NCBI RefSeq assembly: GCF_937863595.1
Contig: NZ_CALMGQ010000186.1
Location: 1-61,583 of the forward strand
Length of the DNA: 61,583 bases
Direction: 5' to 3'
DNA from: an uncultured Cytophaga sp.
Lineage (GTDB): Bacteria > Bacteroidota > Bacteroidia > Cytophagales > Cytophagaceae
How positions within the stretch are numbered: position 1 is the stretch's first letter; the number at the start of each line of letters is the position of its first letter. The notes under the pieces were generated by a model that saw nothing but the letters and a program-made list of their open reading frames with translations, made no database searches and had not been told where the DNA came from. Of the stretch, positions 43,510 to 53,167 are shown in pieces. The position numbers were made by a program, and so were the translations under genes.

Positions 43510-44565
43510 TTGATAACCCATCCCAAAAATGTCGCACTTTTTATTGGTGTATTTGTAACACTACTTGTAGGGGTTATGCTCTATGCCTTCTCCGTTATAC
43601 CAAGCCTTCATAATTGGCAGCTTTTATTAGCTGTTATCTTTATTGTTATTACAGGGGCGAGTTATGTATTATTAAATATAACCTTGTATAAAGAGTTGGA
43701 TACAATTTCCGATTTATTAAAACCTTATAAGAAGAAGGCTGAAAACCCTGCACGTAATATTTATATAAATACAACAGATCCAATCGTAAAAATTAAAAAA
43801 GAATTGTCAGATTTTGCGGTACAAAAACAACGCGAAATTGAAGAATTAAAAAAACTTGAAACATTTAGAAGAGAATTTTTGGCCGATGTTTCTCATGAAT
43901 TAAAAACACCATTATTTGCTGCACAAGGTTTTGTGCATACTCTTTTAGAAGGCGCCATGGAGGATATTAAGGTTCGAGATCGTTTTCTGCAAAAGGCAGC
44001 CTATAGTTTAGACGGACTGAATGTATTAATCGAAGACTTAATTACGATTTCACAACTTGAAATCGGAGAAATAAAAATGCATTTTCAGAGTTTTGATATC
44101 CATAAATTAGCCGAAGATATCTTTGAACAATTAGAAGATGCGGCCTCAAAGCGTGGATCTAAACTTAAATTTTATAAATATTCTCCTAAATCTTGTTATG
44201 TTTTTGCCGATAAATTAAGGATTGGACAAGTAGTTACAAATCTGTTAGTCAATGCAATAAAGTACGGAAGAGAGAATGGAATTATTTTGTTTTCATGTTC
44301 AATAGAAGGAGAGTCTGTACTTATTTCTGTAAAAGATGATGGTCCTGGTATAGAAGAGACACATTTAAATCGTATTTTTGAACGGTTTTATCGCGTAGAA
44401 AAAAGCCGATCCAAAGATCAAGGTGGTTCAGGATTGGGTTTAGCGATTGTAAAACACATACTCGAAGCGCATGATTCTAGAATCAGCGTATTGAGTAAAT
44501 TAAATCAGGGAACGGAATTTCAATTCCGTTTAAAGAAAGGAAAAGTAATAAATGAAAAAGGTTGA
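43510..44565 (+). CDS. PhoR-like membrane histidine kinase
   Basis: A 351-residue kinase with two helices at about 8-30 and 37-60, no long extracellular loop, then HisKA with His129 in D-V-S-H-E-L-K-T-P-L and an ATPase domain (N box N-L-L-V-N-A-I-K-Y-G; D-D-G-P-G-I; G-G-S-G-L-G-L-A-I-V-K). The frame begins with TTG 43510; this start is used because it retains the first helix. It overlaps the next gene by 14 bases. Confidence 0.88.
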   Translation: MITHPKNVALFIGVFVTLLVGVMLYAFSVIPSLHNWQLLLAVIFIVITGASYVLLNITLYKELDTISDLLKPYKKKAENPARNIYINTTDPIVKIKKELSDFAVQKQREIEELKKLETFRREFLADVSHELKTPLFAAQGFVHTLLEGAMEDIKVRDRFLQKAAYSLDGLNVLIEDLITISQLEIGEIKMHFQSFDIHKLAEDIFEQLEDAASKRGSKLKFYKYSPKSCYVFADKLRIGQVVTNLLVNAIKYGRENGIILFSCSIEGESVLISVKDDGPGIEETHLNRIFERFYRVEKSRSKDQGGSGLGLAIVKHILEAHDSRISVLSKLNQGTEFQFRLKKGKVINEKG

Positions 44566-45274
44566 TATTAAAGATTGGATCATTTTTGAAAACGATGATT
44601 ACTTTTTTATTAATAAACCTCCTCATATATCTTCTTTAGATGAACGTACAGGAGGTACTATAAGTGTACTTAGGTTAGCGAAAGAATATTGGCCAGATGC
44701 CCAGCTATGTCATCGTATCGATAAAGAAACATCAGGTGTATTGGCGATTGCAAAGAACCCTGAGTCATATCGACATTTATCGATGCAATTTGAAGCCAGA
44801 AATGTGACTAAAGAATATCACGCTGTAGTGAATGGTACGCATGATTTGGATGGAGTTGATGTTTTTTTGCCTATATTAGCATTACCAATTGGAGTTGTTA
44901 AAATTGATAAAGCAAAAGGTAAGATTGCAGAAACCATTTTCTTTACTATTCAAGCATTTAAAGTTGCAACGTTGGTAAGGTGTATTCCTATTACAGGTCG
45001 CATGCACCAAATCCGAATTCACCTTTCTCATTTAGGTGCTCCTATAGTAGGAGACGAAACATATGGGGGAAAACCACTGTTTCTTTCAGAAATTAAAAGA
45101 AAAAAATTTAATTTGAAAAAAGATTCTGAGGAACGCCCCTTAATGCAGAGATTTGCATTACATGCTAATTCTCTGATATTTACAGATATTAATGAGCAGA
45201 TTTTAGATATAAAAGCACCTTATCCGAAGGATTTTAGTGTGCTTGTAAAGAAATTAGAAGAGTATTCTTCATGA
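44552..45274 (+). CDS. RluA-family pseudouridine synthase
   Basis: A 240-residue pseudouridine synthase. Catalytic Asp57 lies in H-R-I-D-K-E-T-S-G; Y-H-A-V-V-N-G and P-I-T-G-R-M-H-Q-I-R-I-H-L follow. No S4 domain is present at the N-terminus, so it is a short RluA-type enzyme acting on rRNA or tRNA uridine; the exact target site is not readable. Translation is coupled to the kinase gene by a 14-base overlap. Confidence 0.9.
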   Translation: MKKVDIKDWIIFENDDYFFINKPPHISSLDERTGGTISVLRLAKEYWPDAQLCHRIDKETSGVLAIAKNPESYRHLSMQFEARNVTKEYHAVVNGTHDLDGVDVFLPILALPIGVVKIDKAKGKIAETIFFTIQAFKVATLVRCIPITGRMHQIRIHLSHLGAPIVGDETYGGKPLFLSEIKRKKFNLKKDSEERPLMQRFALHANSLIFTDINEQILDIKAPYPKDFSVLVKKLEEYSS

Positions 45275-45289
45275 TTTCTTTGAACTAGG

Positions 45290-45321
45290 TTTGCATTTAA
45301 TTTTATAAACAGGTATCTTTG
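45290..45321 (+). promoter_or_regulatory. Promoter of the rplM-rpsI-rpsB operon
   Basis: TTTG (45290-45293), 20 bases, TATCTTTG (45314-45321). Near-perfect Bacteroidota consensus. A small leader hairpin (CCCTT at 45325-45329 / AAGGG at 45339-45343) lies at the expected mRNA 5' end. Confidence 0.85.
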
Positions 45322-45367
45322 TATCCCTTTTTGAATTGAAGGGCGAATTATTTATTGATTAAAGAAA

Positions 45368-45811
45368 ATGGATAGCATTAGCTACAAAACAACATTTGCA
45401 AACAAAGCTACAGTTCAGAAGAACTGGGTGATAGTTGATGCAGAAGGTAAAACACTAGGTCGTTTTGCCAGCCAAGTTGCGATGATTTTAAGAGGAAAGA
45501 ATAAGCCTTCTTATACTCCACATGTAGATTGTGGTGACCATGTCATCATTATCAACGCTGAGAAAATTCGTTTAACTGGTAACAAAATGAATGACAAAGT
45601 ATATACAACACATACAGGTCATCCAGGTGGACAACGTTTTCAAACACCAAAAGAAACATTAGCAAAATATCCTGAAAGAGTTCTAGAAAGAGCGATTAAA
45701 GGTATGTTGCCAAAAAATCGTATCGGTAGAGAATTATTCAGACAATTACATGTGTTTGAAGGAACTCAACACCCGCACGAAGCACAACAACCAAAAGTTA
45801 TTCAACTGTAA
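45368..45811 (+). CDS. rplM: 50S ribosomal protein L13
   Basis: A 147-residue L13. [16 protein letters not shown] and [16 protein letters not shown] are typical, as is the [18 protein letters not shown] motif. It heads the usual L13-S9 pair; S9 follows 11 bases later. Regulation by a leader structure is possible but only a small hairpin is seen. Confidence 0.98.
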   Translation: MDSISYKTTFANKATVQKNWVIVDAEGKTLGRFASQVAMILRGKNKPSYTPHVDCGDHVIIINAEKIRLTGNKMNDKVYTTHTGHPGGQRFQTPKETLAKYPERVLERAIKGMLPKNRIGRELFRQLHVFEGTQHPHEAQQPKVIQL

Positions 45812-45822
45812 TTATTGTTTAG

Positions 45823-46209
45823 ATGGAAGTATTAAACGCCATTGGAAGAAGAAAGACGTCTGTAGCTCGCGTTTACCTGCAATCAGGTAAAGGTGCTATT
45901 GTAGTAAACGGTCTTGATTTCAAAACATATTTTAAAACGGAACCCCTTCAAATATCTGTTGAGAGCCCTCTTAACTTATTATCTGAAGCCGGAAAATATG
46001 ATATCAGAGTAAATGTACAAGGCGGTGGTGTTACTGGCCAAGCTGAAGCAATCCGTTTAGGTATTGCTCGTGCACTTGTATTAGTAAATAGTGAATTTAA
46101 ATCTCCTTTGAGAAAAGAAGGTTTGATGACTAGAGATTCTCGTATGGTAGAACGTAAGAAATACGGTAAGAGAAAAGCTCGTAAAAGATTCCAATTCAGT
46201 AAACGTTAA
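45823..46209 (+). CDS. rpsI: 30S ribosomal protein S9
   Basis: A 128-residue S9. The start A-I-G-R-R-K-T-S-V-A-R-V and the C-terminal basic tail ending R-K-R-F-Q-F-S-K-R, which reaches towards the P-site tRNA, are diagnostic. Normal length, between L13 and S2 in one transcript. Confidence 0.98.
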   Translation: MEVLNAIGRRKTSVARVYLQSGKGAIVVNGLDFKTYFKTEPLQISVESPLNLLSEAGKYDIRVNVQGGGVTGQAEAIRLGIARALVLVNSEFKSPLRKEGLMTRDSRMVERKKYGKRKARKRFQFSKR

Positions 46210-46233
46210 TATTTCTCTCTATTTTATAATACG

Positions 46234-46998
46234 ATGGCTAAGAAAATCGAATATAAAGACTTATTGGATGCAGGCGTTCACTTCGGTCACCTTACACGCA
46301 AGTGGAATCCAAAAATGGCACCATATATCTTCATGGAGAAGAATGGTATACATTTAATTGACTTAAATAAAACAATCGTTTGTTTAAACGAAGCTAATGC
46401 GGCACTTAAAACGATCGTTCGTTCAGGACGTAAAGTTTTATTCGTTGCTACAAAAAAACAAGCTCAAGAGGTTGTTACAGCAGAAGCAAAAAGATTGAAA
46501 ATGCCTTTCGCAACAGAACGTTGGTTAGGTGGTATGTTGACAAACTTCGCAACAGTTCGTAAATCATTGAAGAAAATGTCTTCAATGGAGAAAATGATGA
46601 AGGATGAAGCTTACATCTCTTTAAACAAAAAGGAAAGACTTGTATTGTCTCGCGAGAAAGATAAACTTGAAAAAGTTTTAGGTGGTATCGCTGATTTGAC
46701 TCGTTTACCTGCTGCATTATTTGTTGTGGATGTTAAAAAAGAACACATTGCTATCGCTGAAGCAAAAAAATTAGGTATTCCTGTTTTTGCTATTGTTGAT
46801 ACAAACTCTGATCCAACAATCGTGGATTTCCCAATCCCTGCAAACGATGATGCATTTAAATCTATCTCTATCTTAACGCACTCTGTCGGTCAAGCAATTG
46901 AAGAGGCATTGTCTGAAAGAAAAAGAGAAAAAGATGATCAAAAAACAAAAGAAGACGAAGAATCAAAAAAGGCTGCTGATAAAGCTGAGATTCAATAA
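46234..46998 (+). CDS. rpsB: 30S ribosomal protein S2
   Basis: A 254-residue S2. The motif [19 protein letters not shown] and [10 protein letters not shown] near the start, and [10 protein letters not shown] near 90, are diagnostic. The C-terminal tail is a charged Lys/Glu coiled segment (about 228-254). A strong hairpin-plus-T element separates it from tsf. Confidence 0.98.
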   Translation: MAKKIEYKDLLDAGVHFGHLTRKWNPKMAPYIFMEKNGIHLIDLNKTIVCLNEANAALKTIVRSGRKVLFVATKKQAQEVVTAEAKRLKMPFATERWLGGMLTNFATVRKSLKKMSSMEKMMKDEAYISLNKKERLVLSREKDKLEKVLGGIADLTRLPAALFVVDVKKEHIAIAEAKKLGIPVFAIVDTNSDPTIVDFPIPANDDAFKSISILTHSVGQAIEEALSERKREKDDQKTKEDEESKKAADKAEIQ

Positions 46999-47018
46999 TC
47001 TGTTTTCTAAATCATATT

Positions 47019-47053
47019 AAAAATTGAACATTGGTCTCCAATGTTCAATTTTT
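47019..47053 (+). terminator. Terminator or attenuator between rpsB and tsf
   Basis: A 16-bp perfect stem (47019-47034 / 47038-47053), three-base loop TCT, then T. It lies within the 95-base rpsB-tsf gap. Confidence 0.9.
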
Positions 47054-47093
47054 TTTAAAATTAAATCAATTCATAACCATAAAACATTTAATC

Positions 47094-47930
47094 ATGTCAA
47101 CAATAACGGCAGCTGAAGTTAATAAGCTTAGAACAATGACCGGAGCAGGTATGATGGATTGCAAAAAAGCTCTTACTGAATCAGGTGGAGATTTTGAAGC
47201 AGCTATTGACATTCTTCGTAAAAAAGGACAAAAAGTATCTGCAGCACGTGCAGAAAACGTTACTTCTGAAGGAATCGTTGCAATTACGATTTCTAAAGAT
47301 GGTAAAAATGGCAAATTAATTGCACTTGCTTGCGAAACAGAACCCGTTTCTAAAGTAATTGATTTTAAAAATTTATCAGAAGCAATAATGAATGTTGCTG
47401 TTGCTAAAAATCCTAAAACAACAGAAGAACTTTCTGCTTTAGCTTTAGCTGATGGTCGTACTGTTCACGATCACATCATTGACCTTACAGGTAAAATTGG
47501 TGAAAAAGTAGCTATTACTTCTTATGTATCTATGGACGGCGAACAAGTTGTTCCTTATGTTCACTCTAATGGTAAATTGGGTGTAATGGTTGCATTGAAA
47601 AATACAGGCGGAAAAGATTGCTCTGAAGCTGGTAAAGATGTAGCAATGCAAGCTGCTGCAATGAAGCCAATTGCTTTAGATAAAGATGGTGTTGATCCAA
47701 GTGTTGTAGAGCGTGAAATTGAAATAGGTAAAGAACAAGCTAGAACTGAAGGTAAGCCAGAAGCAATGCTTGAAAAAATTGCTCTAGGTAAATTGAATAA
47801 ATTCTACAAAGATAATACGTTGTTAAATCAAGAATTTGTAAAAGACAATTCTAAAACAATTTCTCAAATGTTAGATACATACCAAAAAGGTTTGACAGTA
47901 TCTGAATTTGCGCGTATTGCTTTAGCTTAA
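47094..47930 (+). CDS. tsf: Elongation factor Ts
   Basis: A 278-residue nucleotide exchange factor for EF-Tu. ATG 47094 (MSTITAAEV) is the start; the frame extends upstream through the terminator. T-G-A-G-M-M-D-C-K-K-A-L and C-E-T-E-P-V near residue 80 mark the EF-Tu-binding N-terminal and core domains. It is followed by a strong terminator. Confidence 0.97.
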   Translation: MSTITAAEVNKLRTMTGAGMMDCKKALTESGGDFEAAIDILRKKGQKVSAARAENVTSEGIVAITISKDGKNGKLIALACETEPVSKVIDFKNLSEAIMNVAVAKNPKTTEELSALALADGRTVHDHIIDLTGKIGEKVAITSYVSMDGEQVVPYVHSNGKLGVMVALKNTGGKDCSEAGKDVAMQAAAMKPIALDKDGVDPSVVEREIEIGKEQARTEGKPEAMLEKIALGKLNKFYKDNTLLNQEFVKDNSKTISQMLDTYQKGLTVSEFARIALA

Positions 47931-47945
47931 TTCTTTTAAAGACAT

Positions 47946-47981
47946 AAAAAAACCGACTTATTAATTTAAGTCGGTTTTTTT
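47946..47981. terminator. Bidirectional terminator after tsf
   Basis: AAAAAACCGACTTA pairs with TAAGTCGGTTTTTT; extendable outward through ACAT/ATGT. It serves tsf and probably the convergent LRR gene. Confidence 0.95.
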
Positions 47982-47998
47982 ATGTTCTTTTTTATTGA

Positions 47999-48874
47999 TT
48001 ACTCAAATGTGATATCCGTATTTGGTAATAACGTTTTAATGCGTTGTTGTTCTTTCGAAGAAATTTCATTTCCAACAAGTACAAGTTTTTTCAACTTCTT
48101 CATATATGCTACCTCAGATGGTAATACAGTAAGCATGTTTAATGCTAAATCCAAGGTCTCAAGTTCTGTTAAGGAACCAACGTTTGTTGGTAACGATTTC
48201 AAACCGTTTTGTCTTAATGTTAATGTTTGCAGATGTTTTAAATTTCCAATTTCGGCAGGTAATGAAGAAAGTAAATTTTTATTTAAATTTAATTCTTTCA
48301 GCTCTGTTAATTTGCCAATAACTGGTGGTAAAAGTGTTAATCTATTGCTGCCTAAATCCAAAGAAATTAATTTATCTAAATGAGTCCAAGATTGAGAAAG
48401 TGTTGTTAGTTTGTTATTGAACATGTTCAATTTAACTAAGTAATGTAAATTTTCAACGTTTGCAGGCAAATCAGTTAAAACTTGAGAGCTAAAGTCTGCA
48501 CAGTATACAATTTCAGGCTCTACAAAAGCAGCTTCCATATTGAAGCATTCACCTGTACACAATTCATTTATTTTATCAGATGCTTCTTCTTTTCCATAAA
48601 CCATGGAATAAATCAAGTCTGAACATAATTCAGAACTTTCAAAGCCCATTTTCTTACCAAGTAACTCCTTAGAATACGCTCTATAATAATAGGCGTCTCC
48701 AAATTTTGGATTTAAGCTAATAGCGTTCGTGAAATCGCCAATTGCTTTAATATAATCCTTTTGATTTAAGCTAGTTAAGCCAGTATCGTAATAGTTCTTA
48801 GCATCAGGTTGATTAAAGGATGTTCCTAAAAACAAAAGCGCTAAAATCGTACAGTATGGTATAATTCTTTTCAT
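47999..48874 (-). CDS. Secreted protein with TPR-like and leucine-rich repeats
   Basis: A 291-residue protein with a signal peptide (about 1-20). A TPR-like pair of helices (about 25-70: Y-Y-D-T-G-L-T-S-L-N-Q-K-D-Y-I-K-A-I-G-D-F-T-N-A-I) precedes about six leucine-rich repeats of 23 residues (L-x-x-L-x-x-L-x-L-x-x-N-x-L-x-x-L-P), near 130-285. A protein-interaction role outside the cytosol is likely; the partner is unknown. Confidence 0.85.
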   Translation of the reverse strand: MKRIIPYCTILALLFLGTSFNQPDAKNYYDTGLTSLNQKDYIKAIGDFTNAISLNPKFGDAYYYRAYSKELLGKKMGFESSELCSDLIYSMVYGKEEASDKINELCTGECFNMEAAFVEPEIVYCADFSSQVLTDLPANVENLHYLVKLNMFNNKLTTLSQSWTHLDKLISLDLGSNRLTLLPPVIGKLTELKELNLNKNLLSSLPAEIGNLKHLQTLTLRQNGLKSLPTNVGSLTELETLDLALNMLTVLPSEVAYMKKLKKLVLVGNEISSKEQQRIKTLLPNTDITFE

Positions 48875-49009
48875 GGTATTTACGGTTTGTTAAGAAAAAA
48901 AAAGATGATTTTGATTCTTAAGTAATCTTTTAAACGGGCGTTATACTCCTTAGGTTGTTAATTTTTGGATTAAATTTGATTGAAATAGTTAGAATTTATA
49001 ACATTCAAA

Positions 49010-50296
49010 CTATGAAAGCATTACCGATTCTATATCTTCTAATTCAAGTGGGATGTGGGCCATTAAATCCACGTTTCCATCCTTAACTACCAATATATCA
49101 TTTTCTAAACGAATACCAATTGCTTCGTTGGGAATGTATATTCCGGGCTCTAATGTTACAATCATGCCTTCTTTTAAGGGGGCATTTTTTATATGTACGT
49201 CGTGTACATCCAATCCTAAATGGTGCCCAAAGCCGTGCATAAAATATTTTCTATAAGCCAAATTTCCATTTGGTAGGGCAACCTCTTCTTTACTTAACAA
49301 ACCCAATGATATTAGTTGAGTTGTTGTGAATTCTCCTGTTGCTTTGTTTAATTCCTGTAGTGTAATACCAGGTTTAATCAGTTTTTTGACCGCTTTAAAG
49401 ATCGTTAATACGGAAGTATATACTTCTTTTTGTCGCGGATTGAATTTGCCATTTACTGGTACTACACGAGTCATGTCTGAGGCATAATTGCCATATTCCG
49501 CAGCAAAATCCATTAAAATCAATTCTCCATCCTTACATATATTATCATTTTGAATATAATGTAATACGCAAGCATTTTTGCCGGAAGCAATTATTGGTTG
49601 GTAAGCATGTCCTCTTGACCCATTGCGTATAAATTCATAAATAATATCTGCCTCAATTTCATATTCCTTTATTCCAGGTTTAATTGTTTTAAGGATACGT
49701 TCAAACGCATTTTTCGTGATGTTACACGCTTTCTGAATTGCTTCGATTTCTTGTGGTTCTTTTTGACTTCTTAATTCATTTGTAATAGGTGCCAACCGCA
49801 TGTATTGGTGTAGAGGATACTCTTTTTGGCATTGTTTAATGAACCGGTCGTTTCGGGTGTCTATGATTTTTTTAGCTCTGCCATGTTCGTTCTGGTTGCA
49901 ATAAATCGTTGTGGCATCATACATCAGTTGCTTAAGGATGTCATCAAATTCATGAAACCAAAAAATAGTTTCGATTCCAGATAGCGTCCTTGCTTCAGAT
50001 TTTGTGAATTTATGACCTTCCCAAATTGCTAAGTGTTCATTTGTCTCTAATATAAAGAGCATCTCTCTATATTTAGGATCTAAAGCATTTGGGAAAAGCA
50101 ATAAAATAGTATCTTCTTGGTCGATGCCTGAAAAATAAAATAAATCATTGTTTTGTCTAAAGGGCAATGTTCCATCGGCATTGGTGGGATAAATGTCATT
50201 CGAATGAAAAACAGCAATCGAATTCGGAACTAATTTTGCTACTAATTTACTTCTATTAAGAATAAATAAGCTATTATCGATGGGGGTGTATTTCAT
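49010..50296 (-). CDS. pepP: Xaa-Pro aminopeptidase (aminopeptidase P)
   Basis: A 428-residue M24 metallopeptidase that removes an N-terminal residue before proline. The N-terminal creatinase-like domain (1-165) is followed by the pita-bread domain: L-M-D-F-A-A-E-Y-G-N-Y-A-S-D-M-T-R with metal-binding Asp residues, H-G-F-G-H-H-L-G-L-D-V-H-D-V, and the E-P-G-I-Y-I-P and R-L-E-N-D-I-L ligands. Cytosolic. It is divergent from the subtilase gene with only 43 bases between them. Confidence 0.95.
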   Translation of the reverse strand: MKYTPIDNSLFILNRSKLVAKLVPNSIAVFHSNDIYPTNADGTLPFRQNNDLFYFSGIDQEDTILLLFPNALDPKYREMLFILETNEHLAIWEGHKFTKSEARTLSGIETIFWFHEFDDILKQLMYDATTIYCNQNEHGRAKKIIDTRNDRFIKQCQKEYPLHQYMRLAPITNELRSQKEPQEIEAIQKACNITKNAFERILKTIKPGIKEYEIEADIIYEFIRNGSRGHAYQPIIASGKNACVLHYIQNDNICKDGELILMDFAAEYGNYASDMTRVVPVNGKFNPRQKEVYTSVLTIFKAVKKLIKPGITLQELNKATGEFTTTQLISLGLLSKEEVALPNGNLAYRKYFMHGFGHHLGLDVHDVHIKNAPLKEGMIVTLEPGIYIPNEAIGIRLENDILVVKDGNVDLMAHIPLELEDIESVMLS

Positions 50297-50339
50297 TTTC
50301 CTTAAATTTATAGTTGAAGCAATTAATAAATCAACGTAT

Positions 50340-51896
50340 ATGCAAACGATTCAGCGTGCTATTCTTGTAATCTCCTTTATTATAGCAATATTCTTTAAAG
50401 GAAATGCGCAAATACAAAAGTATTGGATTTCTTTTAAAGATAAAGAAATATCGGGCTATAATTATAAAGATAATTTAAGTGCACAAACAATTATAAATAG
50501 AACACATTTTAATATTCCTTTATATCAATACAGTGATATCCCAGTTACACACGCGTTTATTTCAACATTGAATAAAATGAATGTGGGTATTGTTGCAACA
50601 TCAAAGTGGCTCAACGCGGTTACTGCATATTTAGATCCGCAACAGGTTGCACAAATTGAAAAGTTATCGTTTGTTCGTTCGGTTGATATCGTTACTACCT
50701 ATATGGTTGCAAGTTCTACTAAGATAGAAGTAACGCCTGAATTGATGCATACTGCAATGAAGCAAATGAAGGCGAAATCATTTACTTCAAATGGTATAGA
50801 TGGCACCAACATGAAAATTGGAGTGATTGATGCGGGGTTTCATAAATTACAAGAAGACCCTGCAACAAGTTATTTGGTAAGAGACAAAAAGATATTAGCT
50901 CAAAGAGATTTTATAGATCCTACCAGAACGGATTTGATTTCAAAAGCTGCAACCTCATCCGACGATCACGGTCGCATGGTAGTGCGAATGATTGCTGGAT
51001 ATGACACAACACTGAAAGCGCAATATGGTATGGCTGTCAATGCTTCTTTTTATTTGGCACGTACTGAAAATGGTGATAGAGAATATCGTGGTGAAGAAGA
51101 TATGTGGATCATGGCCTTGGAATGGATGGATAGTATTGGTGTACGCTTAATCACAACATCTTTAGGGTATGCTACGAAGATGGATGACCCGAATGATAAT
51201 TACAAGCAATCAGAAATGGATGGTAAGACTGCTCGTATTACGAAGGCTGCACAAATTGCAGTATACGATAAAGGAATCTTTATAACAGTTTCGGCAGGCA
51301 ATGAAGGAGATACAAATTGGCGCATTATTTCAGCACCTGCAGATGCAGAAGGAGTATTGTCGATTGGTGCAACACGATCTGCTACATGGGATCGAATTTC
51401 ATATAGTAGTATTGGGCCTGCAGATTTGCCTTATTTAAAACCCAACGTTTCATGCTTTTCACCAAATGGAACATCTTTCTCATGCCCAGCCATTGCGGGT
51501 TTTGTTGCATGCTTAATGAATAACGATACAACCTTAACCAATCTTCAGTTGAAGGATATTGTACAGAAATCTGCACATATGTACCCCTATGGAAATAATT
51601 TTATTGGGTATGGAATTCCGCAAGCGGATAGAGCGTTAGTGCTTTCAAAAGATACTGCTGCAACTTTTGGGAATATTACGGAGTTGCACATTTCTAAAAA
51701 GGTGTTTAAATATACCTTTGAAAAAAGTATCACTGTTCAGTTAGTCGTATTTAATAAAAAGAATGCTACGATTGTAATCAATCAAGATCTTGTGAGTGTT
51801 AAAAAAGGAAAATTGAAAATTAAACGTCCTAAGGATGCAGCTCGAACTACTGTTGTTGCAGAAACATTTTCAACGATTGAGATTATTTGGGAATAA
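50340..51896 (+). CDS. S8 subtilisin-like serine protease
   Basis: A 518-residue exported protease. ATG 50340 gives a signal peptide (ending FFKGNAQ); the frame extends upstream to 50280. The catalytic triad is Asp164 (G-V-I-D-A-G), His210 (D-D-H-G-R) and Ser379 (N-G-T-S-F-S-C-P-A). A prodomain-like region lies at 25-135. The C-terminal beta region (about 430-518) does not resemble a type IX secretion sorting domain, so export by Sec alone is likely. Substrate unknown. Confidence 0.93.
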   Translation: MQTIQRAILVISFIIAIFFKGNAQIQKYWISFKDKEISGYNYKDNLSAQTIINRTHFNIPLYQYSDIPVTHAFISTLNKMNVGIVATSKWLNAVTAYLDPQQVAQIEKLSFVRSVDIVTTYMVASSTKIEVTPELMHTAMKQMKAKSFTSNGIDGTNMKIGVIDAGFHKLQEDPATSYLVRDKKILAQRDFIDPTRTDLISKAATSSDDHGRMVVRMIAGYDTTLKAQYGMAVNASFYLARTENGDREYRGEEDMWIMALEWMDSIGVRLITTSLGYATKMDDPNDNYKQSEMDGKTARITKAAQIAVYDKGIFITVSAGNEGDTNWRIISAPADAEGVLSIGATRSATWDRISYSSIGPADLPYLKPNVSCFSPNGTSFSCPAIAGFVACLMNNDTTLTNLQLKDIVQKSAHMYPYGNNFIGYGIPQADRALVLSKDTAATFGNITELHISKKVFKYTFEKSITVQLVVFNKKNATIVINQDLVSVKKGKLKIKRPKDAARTTVVAETFSTIEIIWE

Positions 51897-51925
51897 AACA
51901 ATAACAGACCGATTTAAGAATCAGC

Positions 51926-53167
51926 ATGCTAAAAGAATTTAATGTTTATCAATATCCAAATGGAATAACGTTGTTGCACAAACAAGTTACTTCCACACGC
52001 ATTGCGCATTGCGGATATATTTTTGATGTAGGAAGTAGAGATGAGCATATAAAAAATCAAGGGCTTGCTCACTTTTGGGAGCACATGGCTTTTAAAGGGA
52101 CTGAAAAAAGAAAAACTTTTCAAATTTTAAGTAAGCTGGAAGAGGTGGGTGGCGATTTAAATGCCTATACAACCAAAGAAAAAATTTGGTTTCACGCGTC
52201 CTTACCCTTTAATCATTTAGATCGGGCAGTAGATATTCTTACCGATATCTCTTTTTATTCCACGTTTCCTGAAAAAGAAATAGAGAAAGAAAAGAAAGTA
52301 GTATTGGAAGAAATGCATATGTATGCGGATAGTCCTGAAGATGCTATTCAAGACGAATTTGAATCTGTAATTTTCCCAAACCATTCTTTAGGATATAATA
52401 TTTTAGGTACAGAGAAAACGCTTTACTCTTTTAAGAAAGAAGATTTAATAAAATTCTTAAAAAAGAATGTAGATACAAGTCGCGTGGCTTTTGTGGTGCT
52501 GTCTCCGCATTCTTTTTCAGAAGTTAAAAGTATAACAGATTCGTATCTTTCACATATTAAGCCGCATCATATTCTAAAGGAAAGAGAGAAAAATAAAGGC
52601 TTTAAACCGTCAACAATAATAAAAAGTATTGATGCCTCGCAAACACATTGTATCATTGGTGGTTTGGGATTAAATATCAAAGAAGAGCGTCGATTGGGTT
52701 TATTTTTATTATCAAATCTTTTGGCTGGTCCTGGTATGACATCCATGCTTAATATGGCTATGAGAGAGAAAAAAGGATATGTATATAATATTGATTCTAA
52801 TTTTACCTCTTATACCGATACAGGTTTATTCAGCTTTTACTTTGCAACAGAAGCGAAGCAATTTGAAAAAGCCTTAGACGTTTTTCATAAAGAGCTTGAA
52901 AAAGTACGGGAAAAACAATTAAGTACCATCCAATTGCATAAGCTTAAGGAGCAGATAAAAGGCCAATTAATAATGGCTGAAGAGAACAATAGTAATTTTA
53001 TGCAGATGATGGGTAAAAGTTATTTAGACTTCGGGAAGATTGATTCGTTTGAGCAGATTGTCCGAAAAATTGATGGCATACAATCAAAAGAAATTATTGA
53101 TTTGGCAAATCAATTAATGAATCCGAATAAAATGAGTAAGCTTATTTACGAACCTGAAGTAAAATGA
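51926..53167 (+). CDS. M16 family zinc peptidase
   Basis: A 413-residue M16-type peptidase. The inverted zinc motif H-F-W-E-H is near residues 48-52, and E-E-M-H-M-Y-A-D supplies the downstream Glu. The second, catalytically inactive half expected in M16B proteins is present as the C-terminal domain (about 205-413). The usual partner subunit is not encoded next door. Starts 29 bases after the subtilase, overlapping the next gene by 4 bases. Confidence 0.93.
   Translation: MLKEFNVYQYPNGITLLHKQVTSTRIAHCGYIFDVGSRDEHIKNQGLAHFWEHMAFKGTEKRKTFQILSKLEEVGGDLNAYTTKEKIWFHASLPFNHLDRAVDILTDISFYSTFPEKEIEKEKKVVLEEMHMYADSPEDAIQDEFESVIFPNHSLGYNILGTEKTLYSFKKEDLIKFLKKNVDTSRVAFVVLSPHSFSEVKSITDSYLSHIKPHHILKEREKNKGFKPSTIIKSIDASQTHCIIGGLGLNIKEERRLGLFLLSNLLAGPGMTSMLNMAMREKKGYVYNIDSNFTSYTDTGLFSFYFATEAKQFEKALDVFHKELEKVREKQLSTIQLHKLKEQIKGQLIMAEENNSNFMQMMGKSYLDFGKIDSFEQIVRKIDGIQSKEIIDLANQLMNPNKMSKLIYEPEVK

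Noticed and set aside
45322..45367. Ribosomal-protein leader RNA upstream of rplM
   Set aside because: Only one small hairpin is visible in 46 bases, not enough to call a structured autoregulatory leader.
50340..51896. Type IX secretion sorting domain on the subtilase
   Set aside because: The C-terminus ends in a plain beta stretch (ending IEIIWE) without the conserved sorting-domain pattern.
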